A stretch of DNA of 42,300 bases from Streptomyces inhibens (GCF_003389455.1 NZ_QUAC01000082.1:1-42300), one strand, 5' to 3'; shown: positions 33,645-41,415, counted from the stretch's first letter. Program-made: numbers and translations. The notes: generated by a model from the sequence alone, not told the origin.

Positions 33645-34398
33645 AGTCGGCGAGGTACTGCCGCAGCAGATCGCGCAGCTCGGCCTCGAACGCGGCGTAT
33701 TCCAGGCGGAGTTGACCGCCCGGCCAGTCCCGCGGCAGCAGCTCGGCGGGCAGCAGCGGGTCGGACAGGAGGTGGCGCAGCGCGGCCGCCGCGATCGTGA
33801 AGCGGTCGGCGAGGGTGTCGGCGCCGTGCAGTGCGGCCATCAGGTCACGGGCCCGCGCCGCCCAGCCGTCCAGGGCCCACAGCCGGCCCGCGAGCGCGGC
33901 CGGGTCGTCGTCCGGGGTTCCGGTGAACCAGGTGCACTGCTCGGTGACGACGGCCGGGCGGCTCCGGTCCAGGTTGGCCGGGCGCAGCCAGCTGCCCTCG
34001 CGGAGTTCGGCCAGCCGCAGCGCGGCCATGGCCTGACGCAGCGCGGTGCGCTCGGTGGCCGGCCGGCGTTCGGAGGTGGCGACGACGGCGATCTCCCACT
34101 CCCCGCCCCAGGGCCGGGTCCGCGGTGAGCGGCTCTCGTCCTGGCGCGTCTGGCGCGCGAGCAAGCGGCTGGTGAGCGCGTACGAGCCGGCGGACTGCCG
34201 CAGGTCGCCGGCGGCCACCATGCGGGACAGCGCGACCCGGACGGTCCCCTCGGCGATACCGAACAGCTCCCCGACCCGCACCAGGGCGCGCGCGGGCAGC
34301 CGTGGCGGGTGGTGCCCGAGGAGGGTGCTCAGCACGATCGAGCGGGCGGTGAGCGGCCGCAGCGCGAGCGCGGCGGTGCCGCTGGTGTCGTCGTTCAT
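33643..34398 (-). CDS. PaaX-family transcriptional regulator
   Basis: A 251-residue regulator with the PaaX layout: an N-terminal winged helix (TARSIVLSTLLGHHPPRLPA, GELFGIAEGTVRVALSRMVA), the central PaaX core (PWGGEWEIAVV, TALRQAMAALRLAELREGSW) and a C-terminal domain ending YAAFEAELRDLLRQYLAD. PaaX regulators repress CoA-linked catabolic genes and respond to acyl- or aryl-CoA. TAGAAT (minus strand, 34411-34416) lies 12 bases before ATG 34398 and no ribosome site is visible, so the mRNA may be leaderless. The stop codon is built from one native base and two bases of the mobile element, so the last few native residues may be lost. It is divergent from the acyl-CoA dehydrogenase. Confidence 0.88.
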   Translation of the reverse strand: MNDDTSGTAALALRPLTARSIVLSTLLGHHPPRLPARALVRVGELFGIAEGTVRVALSRMVAAGDLRQSAGSYALTSRLLARQTRQDESRSPRTRPWGGEWEIAVVATSERRPATERTALRQAMAALRLAELREGSWLRPANLDRSRPAVVTEQCTWFTGTPDDDPAALAGRLWALDGWAARARDLMAALHGADTLADRFTIAAAALRHLLSDPLLPAELLPRDWPGGQLRLEYAAFEAELRDLLRQYLAD

Positions 34399-34412
34399 AT
34401 GTGCACGAAATT

Positions 34413-34425
34413 CTAGCGACGCTAG
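34413..34425. promoter_or_regulatory. Palindrome next to the PaaX start
   Basis: CTAGCG-A-CGCTAG is a perfect 6-bp palindrome 15 bases upstream of the PaaX start. It overlaps the likely -10 region on the minus strand. An autoregulatory operator is likely. Confidence 0.45.
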
Positions 34426-34469
34426 CCATGAGCCGGCACGGCGGCCGTACGACATCACAGTCCTCGGTA

Positions 34470-34521
34470 TTACAGCACCCTCGATGTTACAGACTTCCCA
34501 CAGCTGTTCTGCTTCTGTAAC
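34470..34521. promoter_or_regulatory. TTACAG/CTGTAA half-sites in the acyl-CoA dehydrogenase promoter
   Basis: TTACAG occurs at 34470-34475 and 34487-34492 (17 bases apart). The second, extended as GTTACAGA (34486-34493), is matched by the inverted TCTGTAAC at 34514-34521. The last copy overlaps the possible -10 element of the dehydrogenase gene. This is a plausible PaaX binding region. Confidence 0.5.
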
Positions 34522-34529
34522 GTCAAGGT

Positions 34530-36194
34530 ATGACCGTCACCCATGAAGTCGTGAATCAGGCCCCGTCGCTGACCGGGTTCAGTACGGCGGACGAGCCGGC
34601 TCTGCTGGAGGCGCTGCGCCGGGACGGCGCCGAGTGGGGCGAGCGGGAGGTGTCCGAGCTCGGCGCGCTGGCCGGGTCGGCGGCGGTGCAGGACCAGGCC
34701 CGATGGGCGGAGCAGCAGCCGCCCCGGCTGCACACCCACGACCGGTTCGGGCACCGCGTCGACGAGGTGGAGTTCCATCCGGCCTGGCACCAGCTGATGA
34801 CGGTCGCCGTGGAGCACGGTCTGCACGCCGCGCCCTGGGCCGACGACCGCCCGGGGGCGCATCTGGTGCGCGCCGCGAAGTTCTATGTCTGGTCGCAGGC
34901 CGAGCCGGGACACGGCTGCCCGATCTCGATGACGTACGCCGCCATCCCCGCGCTGCGCAGCGCACCGGACCTCGCCGCGCAGTACGAGCCGCTGCTCGCG
35001 GCCCGCAGCTACGACTTCGGGCTGCGGGCGCCGCTGACCAAGTCGGGCCTGATCGCGGGCATGTCGATGACGGAGAAGCAGGGCGGCTCGGACGTACGCG
35101 CCAACACCACGCGCGCGGTGCCGGCCGGCGACGGCACGTACCGGATCACCGGCCACAAGTGGTTCACCTCGGCGCCGATGAGCGATGCGTTTCTGGCGCT
35201 GGCGCAGACCGAGGAGGGGCTCAGCTGCTTCCTGGTGCCGCGGGTGCTGCCGGACGGCACGCTCAACGGGATGCGGCTGATGCGGCTGAAGGACAAGCTC
35301 GGCAACCGCTCGAACGCGTCCTCCGAGATCGAGTACGACCAGGCGGTGGCCTGGCCGGTCGGCGAGCCGGGCCGCGGGGTGCGGACCATCGTCGAGATGG
35401 TGAACATGACGCGGCTGGACTGTGTGCTGGGTTCGGCGGCCGGGATGCGGGCGGGGCTGCGGCAGGCGCTGCACCACACCGCTCATCGGCGGGCGTTCGG
35501 GCGGACGCTGGACCGGCAGCCGCTGATGCGCTCGGTGCTCGCCGATCTCGCGATCGAGTCGGAGGCGGCGACGCTGCTGGGGATGCGGCTGGCGGCGGCG
35601 GTGGACCGGTCGCAGGCCGGCGACGCCGGGGAGGCGGCGCTGCGCCGGCTGGCACTGGCGGCCGGCAAGTACTGGGTGTGCAAGCGGGGCAGCACCCATG
35701 CGGCGGAGGCGCTGGAGTGTCTGGGCGGCAACGGGTACGTCGAGGACTCCGGCATGCCCCGGCTGTATCGGGAGGCACCGCTGCTGTCCATCTGGGAGGG
35801 CTCGGGCAATGTCGCGGCGCTCGATGTGCTGCGGGCGCTGGGCAAGGAGCCGGCCGCGCTGGACGCGTTCCTCGCCGAGGTGGAGACCGCGGCGGGTGCC
35901 GACCGGCGGCTGGACGCGGCGGTGGCCGGGGTCCGCAAGATGCTCGGCTCGCTGGCCGATCCGGAGCGGGCGCAGCTGATGGCCCGGTCGCTGGCGGAGC
36001 GGATGACATTGGTGCTCCAGGGTTCGCTGCTGCTGCGCTACAGCCACCCGGCCCTCGCCGATGCGTTCTGCGCCTCGCGCCTCGACGGGGAGTGGGGCAA
36101 CGCCTTCGGCACTCTTCCGTCCGGCGTCGATCTGACGGCGGTCCTGGAGCGCGCCCGGCCGCTGACGCCCGGTGCGGGCGGGGGCGCGGCCTGA
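34530..36194 (+). CDS. AidB-like acyl-CoA dehydrogenase
   Basis: A 554-residue flavoprotein, longer than standard acyl-CoA dehydrogenases and matching the AidB class. Features include CPISMTYAAIPALRSAP, SMTEKQGGSDVRANTTRA, YRITGHKWFTSAPMSDAFL, MRLMRLKDKLGNRSNASSEI and LECLGGNGYVEDSGMPRLYR followed by SIWEGSGNV. E. coli AidB binds DNA in alkylation stress, but most actinobacterial relatives are thought to oxidise acyl-CoAs. The pairing with an enoyl-CoA hydratase and a PaaX regulator supports catabolism here. ATG 34530 has AAGG only one base away, while TAACGT lies 6 bases upstream, so a leaderless transcript is possible. Its stop overlaps the start of the next gene. Confidence 0.92.
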   Translation: MTVTHEVVNQAPSLTGFSTADEPALLEALRRDGAEWGEREVSELGALAGSAAVQDQARWAEQQPPRLHTHDRFGHRVDEVEFHPAWHQLMTVAVEHGLHAAPWADDRPGAHLVRAAKFYVWSQAEPGHGCPISMTYAAIPALRSAPDLAAQYEPLLAARSYDFGLRAPLTKSGLIAGMSMTEKQGGSDVRANTTRAVPAGDGTYRITGHKWFTSAPMSDAFLALAQTEEGLSCFLVPRVLPDGTLNGMRLMRLKDKLGNRSNASSEIEYDQAVAWPVGEPGRGVRTIVEMVNMTRLDCVLGSAAGMRAGLRQALHHTAHRRAFGRTLDRQPLMRSVLADLAIESEAATLLGMRLAAAVDRSQAGDAGEAALRRLALAAGKYWVCKRGSTHAAEALECLGGNGYVEDSGMPRLYREAPLLSIWEGSGNVAALDVLRALGKEPAALDAFLAEVETAAGADRRLDAAVAGVRKMLGSLADPERAQLMARSLAERMTLVLQGSLLLRYSHPALADAFCASRLDGEWGNAFGTLPSGVDLTAVLERARPLTPGAGGGAA

Positions 36195-36958
36195 TGTCCG
36201 TACGGGTGGAGCGGGCCGGGCCGGTGACGACGGTGGTGCTGTCCCGGCCGGCGGCCCGTAATGCCGTGGACGGTGCCACGGCGGATCAACTTGCCGCGGC
36301 TTTCCGGGAGTTCGAGGCCGACGACGGGGCGCGCGTCGCGGTGCTGTGGGGCGAGGGCGGGACATTCTGCTCCGGCGCCGACCTCAAGGCGGTGGGCACC
36401 GAGCGCGGCAACCGCGTCGCGCCGGACGGGGACGGGCCGATGGGGCCGACCCGGATGCGGCTCGGCAAACCGGTGATCGCGGCGGTCGCCGGTCATGCGG
36501 TGGCTGGTGGTCTGGAGCTGGCACTGTGGTGCGATCTGCGGGTGGCGGAGGAGGACGCGGTCTTCGGGGTGTTCTGCCGGCGCTGGGGGGTGCCGCTGAT
36601 CGACGGCGGTACGGTGCGGCTGCCCCGGTTGATCGGCGCGGGCCGGGCGATGGACCTGGTGCTGACGGGGCGTCCGGTGCCCGCCGCGGAGGCGCTGGAC
36701 ATCGGACTGGCCAACCGTGTGGTGCCGACCGGGACGGCGCGCGCGGAGGCGGAGCTGCTGGCCGCGGAGATCGCCCGCTTCCCACAGGCCTGTCTGCGCA
36801 GCGACCGGGCCTCTCTCCTGGACCAGGAGGGCAAGGACGAGCGGTCCGCCATGGCCGACGAACTCCGTTACGGGCAGGCAGTGTTGGCCGAGGCGATGGA
36901 CGGCGCGGCACGGTTCGCCGCGGGGGCGGGGCGGCACGGGGAGCCGGAGCGGAGGTAG
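36194..36958 (+). CDS. Enoyl-CoA hydratase/crotonase family protein
   Basis: A 254-residue crotonase. GTFCSGADLKAVG is the first oxyanion-hole segment, and PVIAAVAGHAVAGGLELALW then CDLRVAEEDAVFGVFCRRWG the second. PLIDGGTVRLPRLIGAGRAM follows, with an Asp-Gly-Gly-Thr in place of the usual second-Glu region, and then LVLTGRPVPAAEALDIGLAN. It probably hydrates the enoyl-CoA made by the upstream dehydrogenase, although crotonases also isomerise or hydrolyse. Its ATG shares a base with the preceding TGA (TGATG), so the two are translationally coupled in one operon. Confidence 0.92.
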   Translation: MSVRVERAGPVTTVVLSRPAARNAVDGATADQLAAAFREFEADDGARVAVLWGEGGTFCSGADLKAVGTERGNRVAPDGDGPMGPTRMRLGKPVIAAVAGHAVAGGLELALWCDLRVAEEDAVFGVFCRRWGVPLIDGGTVRLPRLIGAGRAMDLVLTGRPVPAAEALDIGLANRVVPTGTARAEAELLAAEIARFPQACLRSDRASLLDQEGKDERSAMADELRYGQAVLAEAMDGAARFAAGAGRHGEPERR

Positions 36959-36962
36959 GGCC

Positions 36963-36982
36963 CCACCCGGTGGAGCGGGTGG
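36963..36982. terminator. Terminator of the dehydrogenase-hydratase operon
   Basis: CCACCCG-GTGGAG-CGGGTGG is a perfect 7-bp stem starting 5 bases after the hydratase stop codon. Confidence 0.65.
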
Positions 36983-37118
36983 AGCGCCGCGGGCGAACGG
37001 GTTTGCGCAGCCGGCGGACCGCCCGTCGCAGGGGTGGCGAGCGTCATTGAACGGGCGCGGTTCTCCACGTACCGTCGCCTTTCCCCGCCCCGCCGCCCGC
37101 CCTTGAGGAGCACACCGC

Positions 37119-37625
37119 ATGCAGGACCTGAACTACCCCGAGCAGGGCGGCACCCGACGCTCCCCGCTGCCGTCCGGCTACCACCACCTCCACAAGGAGG
37201 TGCCGATCGGCCGCGGTCGCGCGGTGCTGACCGCGGCGGGCGAGGCGATCACCACCTTCCGGATGCATCGTGCGGCAGGCACCGGAATCCAGGCCGACGC
37301 CCCACGCGCCGCGCCGGGTGGGGGCGTCGAGGTCTCGCTGGGCATCGGCCCGCTGCGGCTGCGGGCACCGTGCCGGGTGGTGTGGACCGTGGCCGAGGAG
37401 GACCGCATCGGCTTCGCGTACGGGACGCGGGACGGGCACCCCGAGTGCGGCGAGGAAGCGTTCGTGGCCGAGCTGCGCACCGACGGCTCGGTGTGGTTCA
37501 CCGTGACCGCCTTCAGCCGCCCCGCCAGCTTCCTCACCCGCGGCGCGGGCCCGTTGGTCCCCGTCTTCCAGCGCCTCTACATCCGCCGCCTGGGCCGCAC
37601 CCTGCGCCGCCTCGCGAACCGCTAG
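37119..37625 (+). CDS. DUF1990 family protein
   Basis: A 168-residue protein with DUF1990 features: LNYPEQGGTRRSPLPSGYHH, VPIGRGRAVLTAAGEAITTF, RMHRAAGTGIQ, CRVVWTVAEEDRIGFAYGTR, GHPECGEEAFVAEL and a C-terminal PVFQRLYIRRLGRTLRRLA. The family has a START-like beta-grip fold and no known activity. ATG 37119 has GAGGAG 8 bases upstream. It is a single gene with no obvious partner. Confidence 0.88.
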   Translation: MQDLNYPEQGGTRRSPLPSGYHHLHKEVPIGRGRAVLTAAGEAITTFRMHRAAGTGIQADAPRAAPGGGVEVSLGIGPLRLRAPCRVVWTVAEEDRIGFAYGTRDGHPECGEEAFVAELRTDGSVWFTVTAFSRPASFLTRGAGPLVPVFQRLYIRRLGRTLRRLANR

Positions 37626-37730
37626 CGGAGGGCCCATGGGGTGTTTTTCTCACGCGTTGACGCCGCTCGGAAACACGTAGTTACCAACGGGTAGCCAAGT
37701 GGCCGCTGATCGCCATACGTCCACCTCTGA

Positions 37731-37752
37731 TTCATCATTCCGTCACCACGAT
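37731..37752 (+). promoter_or_regulatory. Possible PHO box
   Basis: TTCATCATTCC and GTCACCACGAT form two 11-bp direct units sharing the (T/G)TCA(T/C)C core of Streptomyces PhoP-binding repeats. They end about 28 bases before the phosphatase-like gene start. The match is partial, but the function of the downstream gene supports it. Confidence 0.4.
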
Positions 37753-37780
37753 CCCCGTCCGTCGTGAGAGAAATCCAGAC

Positions 37781-39004
37781 ATGTGTGATGACGAACTGAT
37801 CCCGCCGCAGGCGGATATGACCGAGCAGGAGTGGCTGCGGGCCGGCTCGGAGGCGACCGCCGGGGGGCCGCCGATGCGGACGACGGGGCGCGTGCCGCAG
37901 TGGGTGAACCGGCGGACACTGCTGGGCGGCGCGATGGCCGGTGCGGCGCTTGCCGTGCTGCCGTCACAGGCGCAGACGCCCGCGGCCGCCGCGCCCCGCC
38001 TCGGGGGCCCGGGCGCCTTTCCATTCCCCGAACACCCCAATGGCAAGGGCGAGTTCAGCGTACTGATCACCGGGGACGCGGGGACCGGCGACGAGGCGCA
38101 GTACGCGGTGGCGGCCGCGGCGCGGGATATCTGCCAGGCCGAGCGCGTAGGTCTTGCGGTGGGTCTCGGCGACAATATTTACGAGAACGGGCCGGAGTCC
38201 GACGATGACTCGGAATTCCAGGACAAGTTCGAGAAGCCGAACAACGGCATCGATGTGCCCTGGCTGATGCTGCTGGGCAACCACGACTGCTCGGGGCTGA
38301 TCCCGGGCAGCGGTGGCGACCCGTCGCGCGGGGACCGCGAGGTCGCCTACGCGAAGACCTCCCGGCGCTGGTACATGCCGAGCCGCTACTACAGCGTGCC
38401 GCTGCCGGCCGCCGACCCGCTGGTGGAGTTCTTCGCCATCGACACCATTCCGTGGTCGTCGTATGTCGCCCAGCTCGACCCGTACTACCGCTGGGACGGG
38501 CCGTACATGCGCGAGCAGCGGAGCTGGCTGGACGGTGCGCTGCGCGCCTCGCGGGCCCGCTGGAAGGTGGTGCTGAGCCACCACCCGTACCTCAACAACG
38601 GCAAGCACGGCAGCGCCGGTTCGTACGACGGTTTCGAGATCGGGAACTACACCAGCGGCGTCCACCTCAAGGACATGTACGAGAAGGTGGTGTGCGGGCG
38701 GGCCGATCTGATCCTGTCCGGCCACGATCACACACTGCAGATCCTGGAGCCGACGGCCCGTACGGGCGGCACCCGGCAGGTGGTGTGCGGGGCCTCGGCC
38801 AAGACGGAGGACGGCAAGGCGCACTTCGGTCACCCGGCGGCCTGGCAGAACTTCTCCGACCACGGGTTCATGGTGCTGAAGGTGTCCGGCGCGCGGCTGA
38901 CCATCGATGCGTACACGGTCGATGTGGCGACGCGGAAGGCGACTTTGCAGCACCGGACGCGGCAGACGCGGCCGGTTGCGGCGGCGGCACGGGCACACGC
39001 CTGA
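37781..39004 (+). CDS. Tat-exported metallophosphoesterase, purple-acid-phosphatase-like
   Basis: A 407-residue enzyme. VNRRTLLGGAMAGAALAVLP (about residues 42-61) is a twin-arginine signal preceded by an unusually long n-region. All metallophosphoesterase motifs are present in order: ITGDAGTGD, VGLGDNIYENG, LMLLGNHDCSG, VVLSHHPYLNNG and LILSGHDHTLQ. The spacing, with YSVPL after the third motif, resembles tartrate-resistant (type 5) acid phosphatases. It probably frees phosphate from organic esters outside the cell. ATG 37781 follows GAGAGA at about 8 bases. A possible PHO box lies upstream. Confidence 0.9.
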   Translation: MCDDELIPPQADMTEQEWLRAGSEATAGGPPMRTTGRVPQWVNRRTLLGGAMAGAALAVLPSQAQTPAAAAPRLGGPGAFPFPEHPNGKGEFSVLITGDAGTGDEAQYAVAAAARDICQAERVGLAVGLGDNIYENGPESDDDSEFQDKFEKPNNGIDVPWLMLLGNHDCSGLIPGSGGDPSRGDREVAYAKTSRRWYMPSRYYSVPLPAADPLVEFFAIDTIPWSSYVAQLDPYYRWDGPYMREQRSWLDGALRASRARWKVVLSHHPYLNNGKHGSAGSYDGFEIGNYTSGVHLKDMYEKVVCGRADLILSGHDHTLQILEPTARTGGTRQVVCGASAKTEDGKAHFGHPAAWQNFSDHGFMVLKVSGARLTIDAYTVDVATRKATLQHRTRQTRPVAAAARAHA

Positions 39005-39010
39005 CGGTGG

Positions 39011-39047
39011 GAGCCGTCCCGGCCGTGGCGCTCGGCCGGGACGGCTC
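39011..39047. terminator. Strong terminator after the phosphatase gene
   Basis: GAGCCGTCCCGGCC (39011-39024) pairs perfectly with GGCCGGGACGGCTC (39034-39047) around a 9-base loop, 6 bases after the stop codon. Confidence 0.85.
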
Positions 39048-39061
39048 ACCTCACTCCGCCT

Positions 39062-39154
39062 TGTCTTCTGCTCATCGCCGACGTGCTCGGCGTGCCCCTC
39101 GTGGATCTGTTCGCCGATTCGTCACCGGCGGCCCCGCCGACTGGCGCCCACGAC
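39062..39154 (+). pseudogene. C-terminal relic of an XRE-type HTH protein
   Basis: One frame reads LLLIADVLGVPLVDLFADSS then PAAPPTG. This is the usual last HTH helix and tail of Streptomyces XRE regulators (ALGVPLADLF-type ending). No start and no DNA-binding core remain. It lies just beyond the phosphatase terminator, where the accessory zone begins. Confidence 0.4.
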
Positions 39155-39207
39155 AAGGCCACGCCCAGTCCCCCGAAGCGACCGAGCGGAGCCCTGTCGG
39201 GCATGGA

Positions 39208-40395
39208 TCAGCTGATGAGCTGTGCGACAGGTTCCACAACCTCGGCCGGTCGCCGTACCCACACGCATTCGCCGGCCCGACTGACCGTCAGCCCCATGCC
39301 GCTGATCGCTGGACGATCAAGCCTGTTCCACTCACGCCAGACTGCCTCCACATCACCCCAGATGCTGCGGTCCCCGAACTCGGTGACCGTGCCGTCGGCG
39401 TCCGCGATGGCACCCGACCCTTGGCCGTCGTGTACCCACACGCGTAGGTCTGCGCCTTCCCGCCCCTCGGTGAGCGTGACGTCCGGGAGACGGGCGCCTG
39501 CGTACAGCGCGAACCCGGGCGTGACTGTCTCCTGCGGCTGGACCTCCGCGGAGCGCGAGCGCGGTGAGGATGTGTCCGGGGCGACGCCGGTAGTGCCACG
39601 GTGCGAGCGCATCGGCAGGTAGGTGGCGGTCCCCGTGAACGGGCCCGCCGCCGTGCCGTCATCGTTGGCGGTGAGGCGGACCAGGGCGCCGCACCAGAAG
39701 TCGCCCACCCTGGGCGCCACCAATACGCCGCCCGGCCGGAGTTGCTCGATCAGCTCGTATGGAACGTGTCGCAGGGCGCACGTCGCAATGATCCGGTCGT
39801 ACGGTGCACCCGCCGGCCAGCCGTGCGCCCCGTCGGTGACGACCAACTTCGGCCTGTATCCAGCAGCTGACAGATACCGTTCCGCCTGCGCCGTCAGAGA
39901 CGCATCGATCTCCACGCTCGTGAGGTTCTGATCGCCCAGGCGTGCCGAGAGCAGTGCGGCAACGTAGCCGGTGGCGGTGCCGATCTCCAGAACTTGCTGC
40001 CCGTCGCGCACATCGAGCAGATCCAGCATCTTCGCCACCATTGACGGCATGGAGTTGGACGCCGTCGCGACGCCGGGGCCGTCCTCGGCTCCGTCGTCGA
40101 CCTGCGTGACGACAGGCTCATCGCAGGACACCAAGGCGGTGCGCTCTTCGGCGGTCGTGATCGGGCGGCACCGGTCGCGGTCCTGCCGCCATACCTTCTC
40201 CGGCAGGTACGCCTCGCGTGGGGTGCGCTCCCACACAGCGCGCCACTCGGGGGTCAACAGGCCGCGCTCGCCCAGACACTGCTCCTCAAAGTCGGCCAGC
40301 TTGGCGAGTACGTCGGGCGTGAACTCCGCGGCGGTGGCCGGAAGGATGAGCGAGGGGGTCACCACGCGCTGATGCCCTTGAACTGCCGTCGTCAC
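39208..40395 (-). CDS. PIMT-like (protein-L-isoaspartate) methyltransferase with C-terminal extension
   Basis: A 395-residue SAM-dependent methyltransferase. Residues about 25-100 are an N-terminal region with ERGLLTPEWRAVWERTPREA. Residues about 105-230 are the PCMT core: GVATASNSMPSMVAKMLDLL, QQVLEIGTATGYVAALLSAR, TSVEIDASL and VVTDGAHGWPAGAPYDRIIA. The remaining ~160 residues are an extension absent from housekeeping PIMT (about 210 residues). PIMT homologues with such extensions occur in RiPP clusters, where they methylate Asp side chains to form aspartimide or isoaspartate. The start is GTG 40395, with GAGG about 9 bases upstream. Its codon use is more relaxed than the left part of the window. 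A 56-codon acidic peptide gene lies 0.8 kb upstream on the other strand. Confidence 0.8.
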   Translation of the reverse strand: MTTAVQGHQRVVTPSLILPATAAEFTPDVLAKLADFEEQCLGERGLLTPEWRAVWERTPREAYLPEKVWRQDRDRCRPITTAEERTALVSCDEPVVTQVDDGAEDGPGVATASNSMPSMVAKMLDLLDVRDGQQVLEIGTATGYVAALLSARLGDQNLTSVEIDASLTAQAERYLSAAGYRPKLVVTDGAHGWPAGAPYDRIIATCALRHVPYELIEQLRPGGVLVAPRVGDFWCGALVRLTANDDGTAAGPFTGTATYLPMRSHRGTTGVAPDTSSPRSRSAEVQPQETVTPGFALYAGARLPDVTLTEGREGADLRVWVHDGQGSGAIADADGTVTEFGDRSIWGDVEAVWREWNRLDRPAISGMGLTVSRAGECVWVRRPAEVVEPVAQLIS

Positions 40396-40541
40396 TTCTG
40401 GCCTCAGGCCGCCACACAGCGGCTGGGCGGGGGTGGCAGGCCATCAGGACCCTCATCCGGCGCGACCGGCCAGAGCCCGTTCTCATGGCAGACGACAAAT
40501 ACCGCAGGACAACGCCGATGACGTCTGCCCCGGCGCCGTCA

Positions 40542-40631
40542 CGGTTCACCTCCGCCTGCGCGGAGAGGGCGGATCCCCTCCCACATTTGCGGGAGGCACC
40601 GACGGTTCACCTCCGCCTGCGCGGAGAGGCC
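40542..40631 (+). CRISPR. Two intact type I-E-like repeats with one 32-nt spacer
   Basis: 29-bp repeats at 40542-40570 and 40603-40631 both start CGGTTCACCTCCGCC and continue TGCGCGGAGAG; only the last three bases differ. The spacer at 40571-40602 is exactly 32 bases, giving a 61-bp period. Repeat length, spacer length and sequence match actinobacterial type I-E arrays. No cas gene lies in the window. The 144 bases up to 40775 are AT-richer and may be leader or decayed array. Confidence 0.85.
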
Positions 40632-40775
40632 CCTTCGCGACCTGCGGCGTTAGGAGCGGTTTGCATTTTCCTGACTCAAGGAGCGAAGGCTACGCACCCG
40701 CCTAAATCTACCGGCCAGAAGTGGTAGGGAGGTGAGCTCATTGCTCCCGACAGCGCCAGATCGGCTGCAGGTAGC

Positions 40776-40926
40776 TGGCGGGAGACTCACTCACGCGGAG
40801 AGGACGAGGTGTCGACGGCCGCGCGGAACTCCAGGTCGGTTCACCTCCGCTCGCGCGGAGAGCACAGGGGTGCCTGCTCTCCGCCCTGCGCGGTGGGCGG
40901 TTTACCCCACGCGTCGCCTGACACGA
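40776..40926 (+). CRISPR. Decayed continuation of the CRISPR array
   Basis: One good repeat at 40837-40865 (CGGTTCACCTCCGCTCGCGC then GGAGAGCAC) is flanked by two degenerate copies in 61-bp register. At about 40776-40805 only the 3' half survives (CTCACGCGGAGAGGAC). At 40898-40926 only the 5' part survives (CGGTTTACCCC). The spacers are about 31 bases (40806-40836) and 32 bases (40866-40897). The register shows one former array, now eroding. Confidence 0.75.
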
Positions 40927-40941
40927 TCTGCCGAGCCCGAT

Positions 40942-41217
40942 ATACGTATCATCATCACCGGATCGAGGATCTGGAGCGATTCACAGCCTCTCGCCGACGC
41001 TGACACCCGGTACGACACCACACCGGACGGGCCCAAGAGCATCGCCTCCACGGCTACGTCGGCGGAGCCGAACCTCGCTGACATCTGGGCCGCGGCATCG
41101 GCCCCCGACGTTATGGCTGGCCCGCGCCGCATCCAGAAGTTCGTCGGACGCCGGCCCGACCGTGCGACCCATCACAGCCCGACCACCGCTTACGGCCGTA
41201 GAACACCAAGGAACCTC
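40942..41217 (+). pseudogene. DUF2493/SLOG-type relic with ATA in place of the start codon
   Basis: The frame from 40942 reads IRIIITGSRIWSDSQPLADA, then NLADIWAAAS, AGPRRIQKF and HSPTTAYGRRT, the expected order of DUF2493 (SLOG nucleotide-binding) proteins. The G-S-R motif is near the start, but the HGAARGAD block is degraded and the DWxxxGxxAGxxRN block is partly deleted. The expected ATG is ATA and no ribosome site precedes it. The former gene would have started 77 bases after the last good CRISPR repeat. Confidence 0.55.
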
Positions 41218-41388
41218 ATGCCCCCTTCAACACCGCAGCCGCACAACACGATCGCTGCCAATCTCCCTCGCCCGGCGAAGCCCGACTACAGCAACGTCTT
41301 CATCGAACCCGTCTACGCGAACAGCTTCAGCGAAGTCGACCTGGAGGACGATCTCGACGTGCCTGCCACCTCCCGCGTCGACTACTGA
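41218..41388 (+). CDS. 56-aa Cys-free acidic peptide, possible RiPP precursor
   Basis: ATG 41218 has AAGGAA about 4-5 bases upstream. The peptide has a Pro/Asn-rich N-terminal half (MPPSTPQPHNTIAANLPRPA), then KPDYSNVFIEPVYANSFSEV and the acidic DLEDDLDVPATSRVDY. There are no Cys residues and no signal peptide. A basic or neutral N-terminal leader followed by an Asp/Glu/Ser/Thr-rich end is the layout of graspetide or aspartimide-type precursors, and a PIMT-like gene lies nearby. I recognise no family, and no ATP-grasp or lanthionine gene is visible. It sits between a SLOG relic and another CRISPR repeat copy. Confidence 0.5.
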   Translation: MPPSTPQPHNTIAANLPRPAKPDYSNVFIEPVYANSFSEVDLEDDLDVPATSRVDY

Positions 41389-41415
41389 CGACCTTGGGCG
41401 CAGAGCGGCAGCTCA

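Noticed and set aside
28868..33652. Target-site direct repeats flanking the mobile island
   Set aside because: The 8 bases outside each end (cgggcccc and agtcggcg) do not match, so no duplication can be claimed.
34530..36194. Reading the AidB-like gene as a dedicated DNA alkylation response gene
   Set aside because: The neighbouring crotonase and PaaX regulator favour CoA catabolism, and no ada or alkB homologue is nearby.
40657..40692. CGGTTT at 40657, considered as a third repeat of the first CRISPR block
   Set aside because: It is 7 bases out of the 61-bp register and shares only six bases with the repeat.
40732..41217. Upstream in-frame extension of the acidic peptide to a GTG at 40732
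   Set aside because: It would translate through two CRISPR repeats and the SLOG relic. The local ribosome site at 41218 makes the short peptide the better choice.
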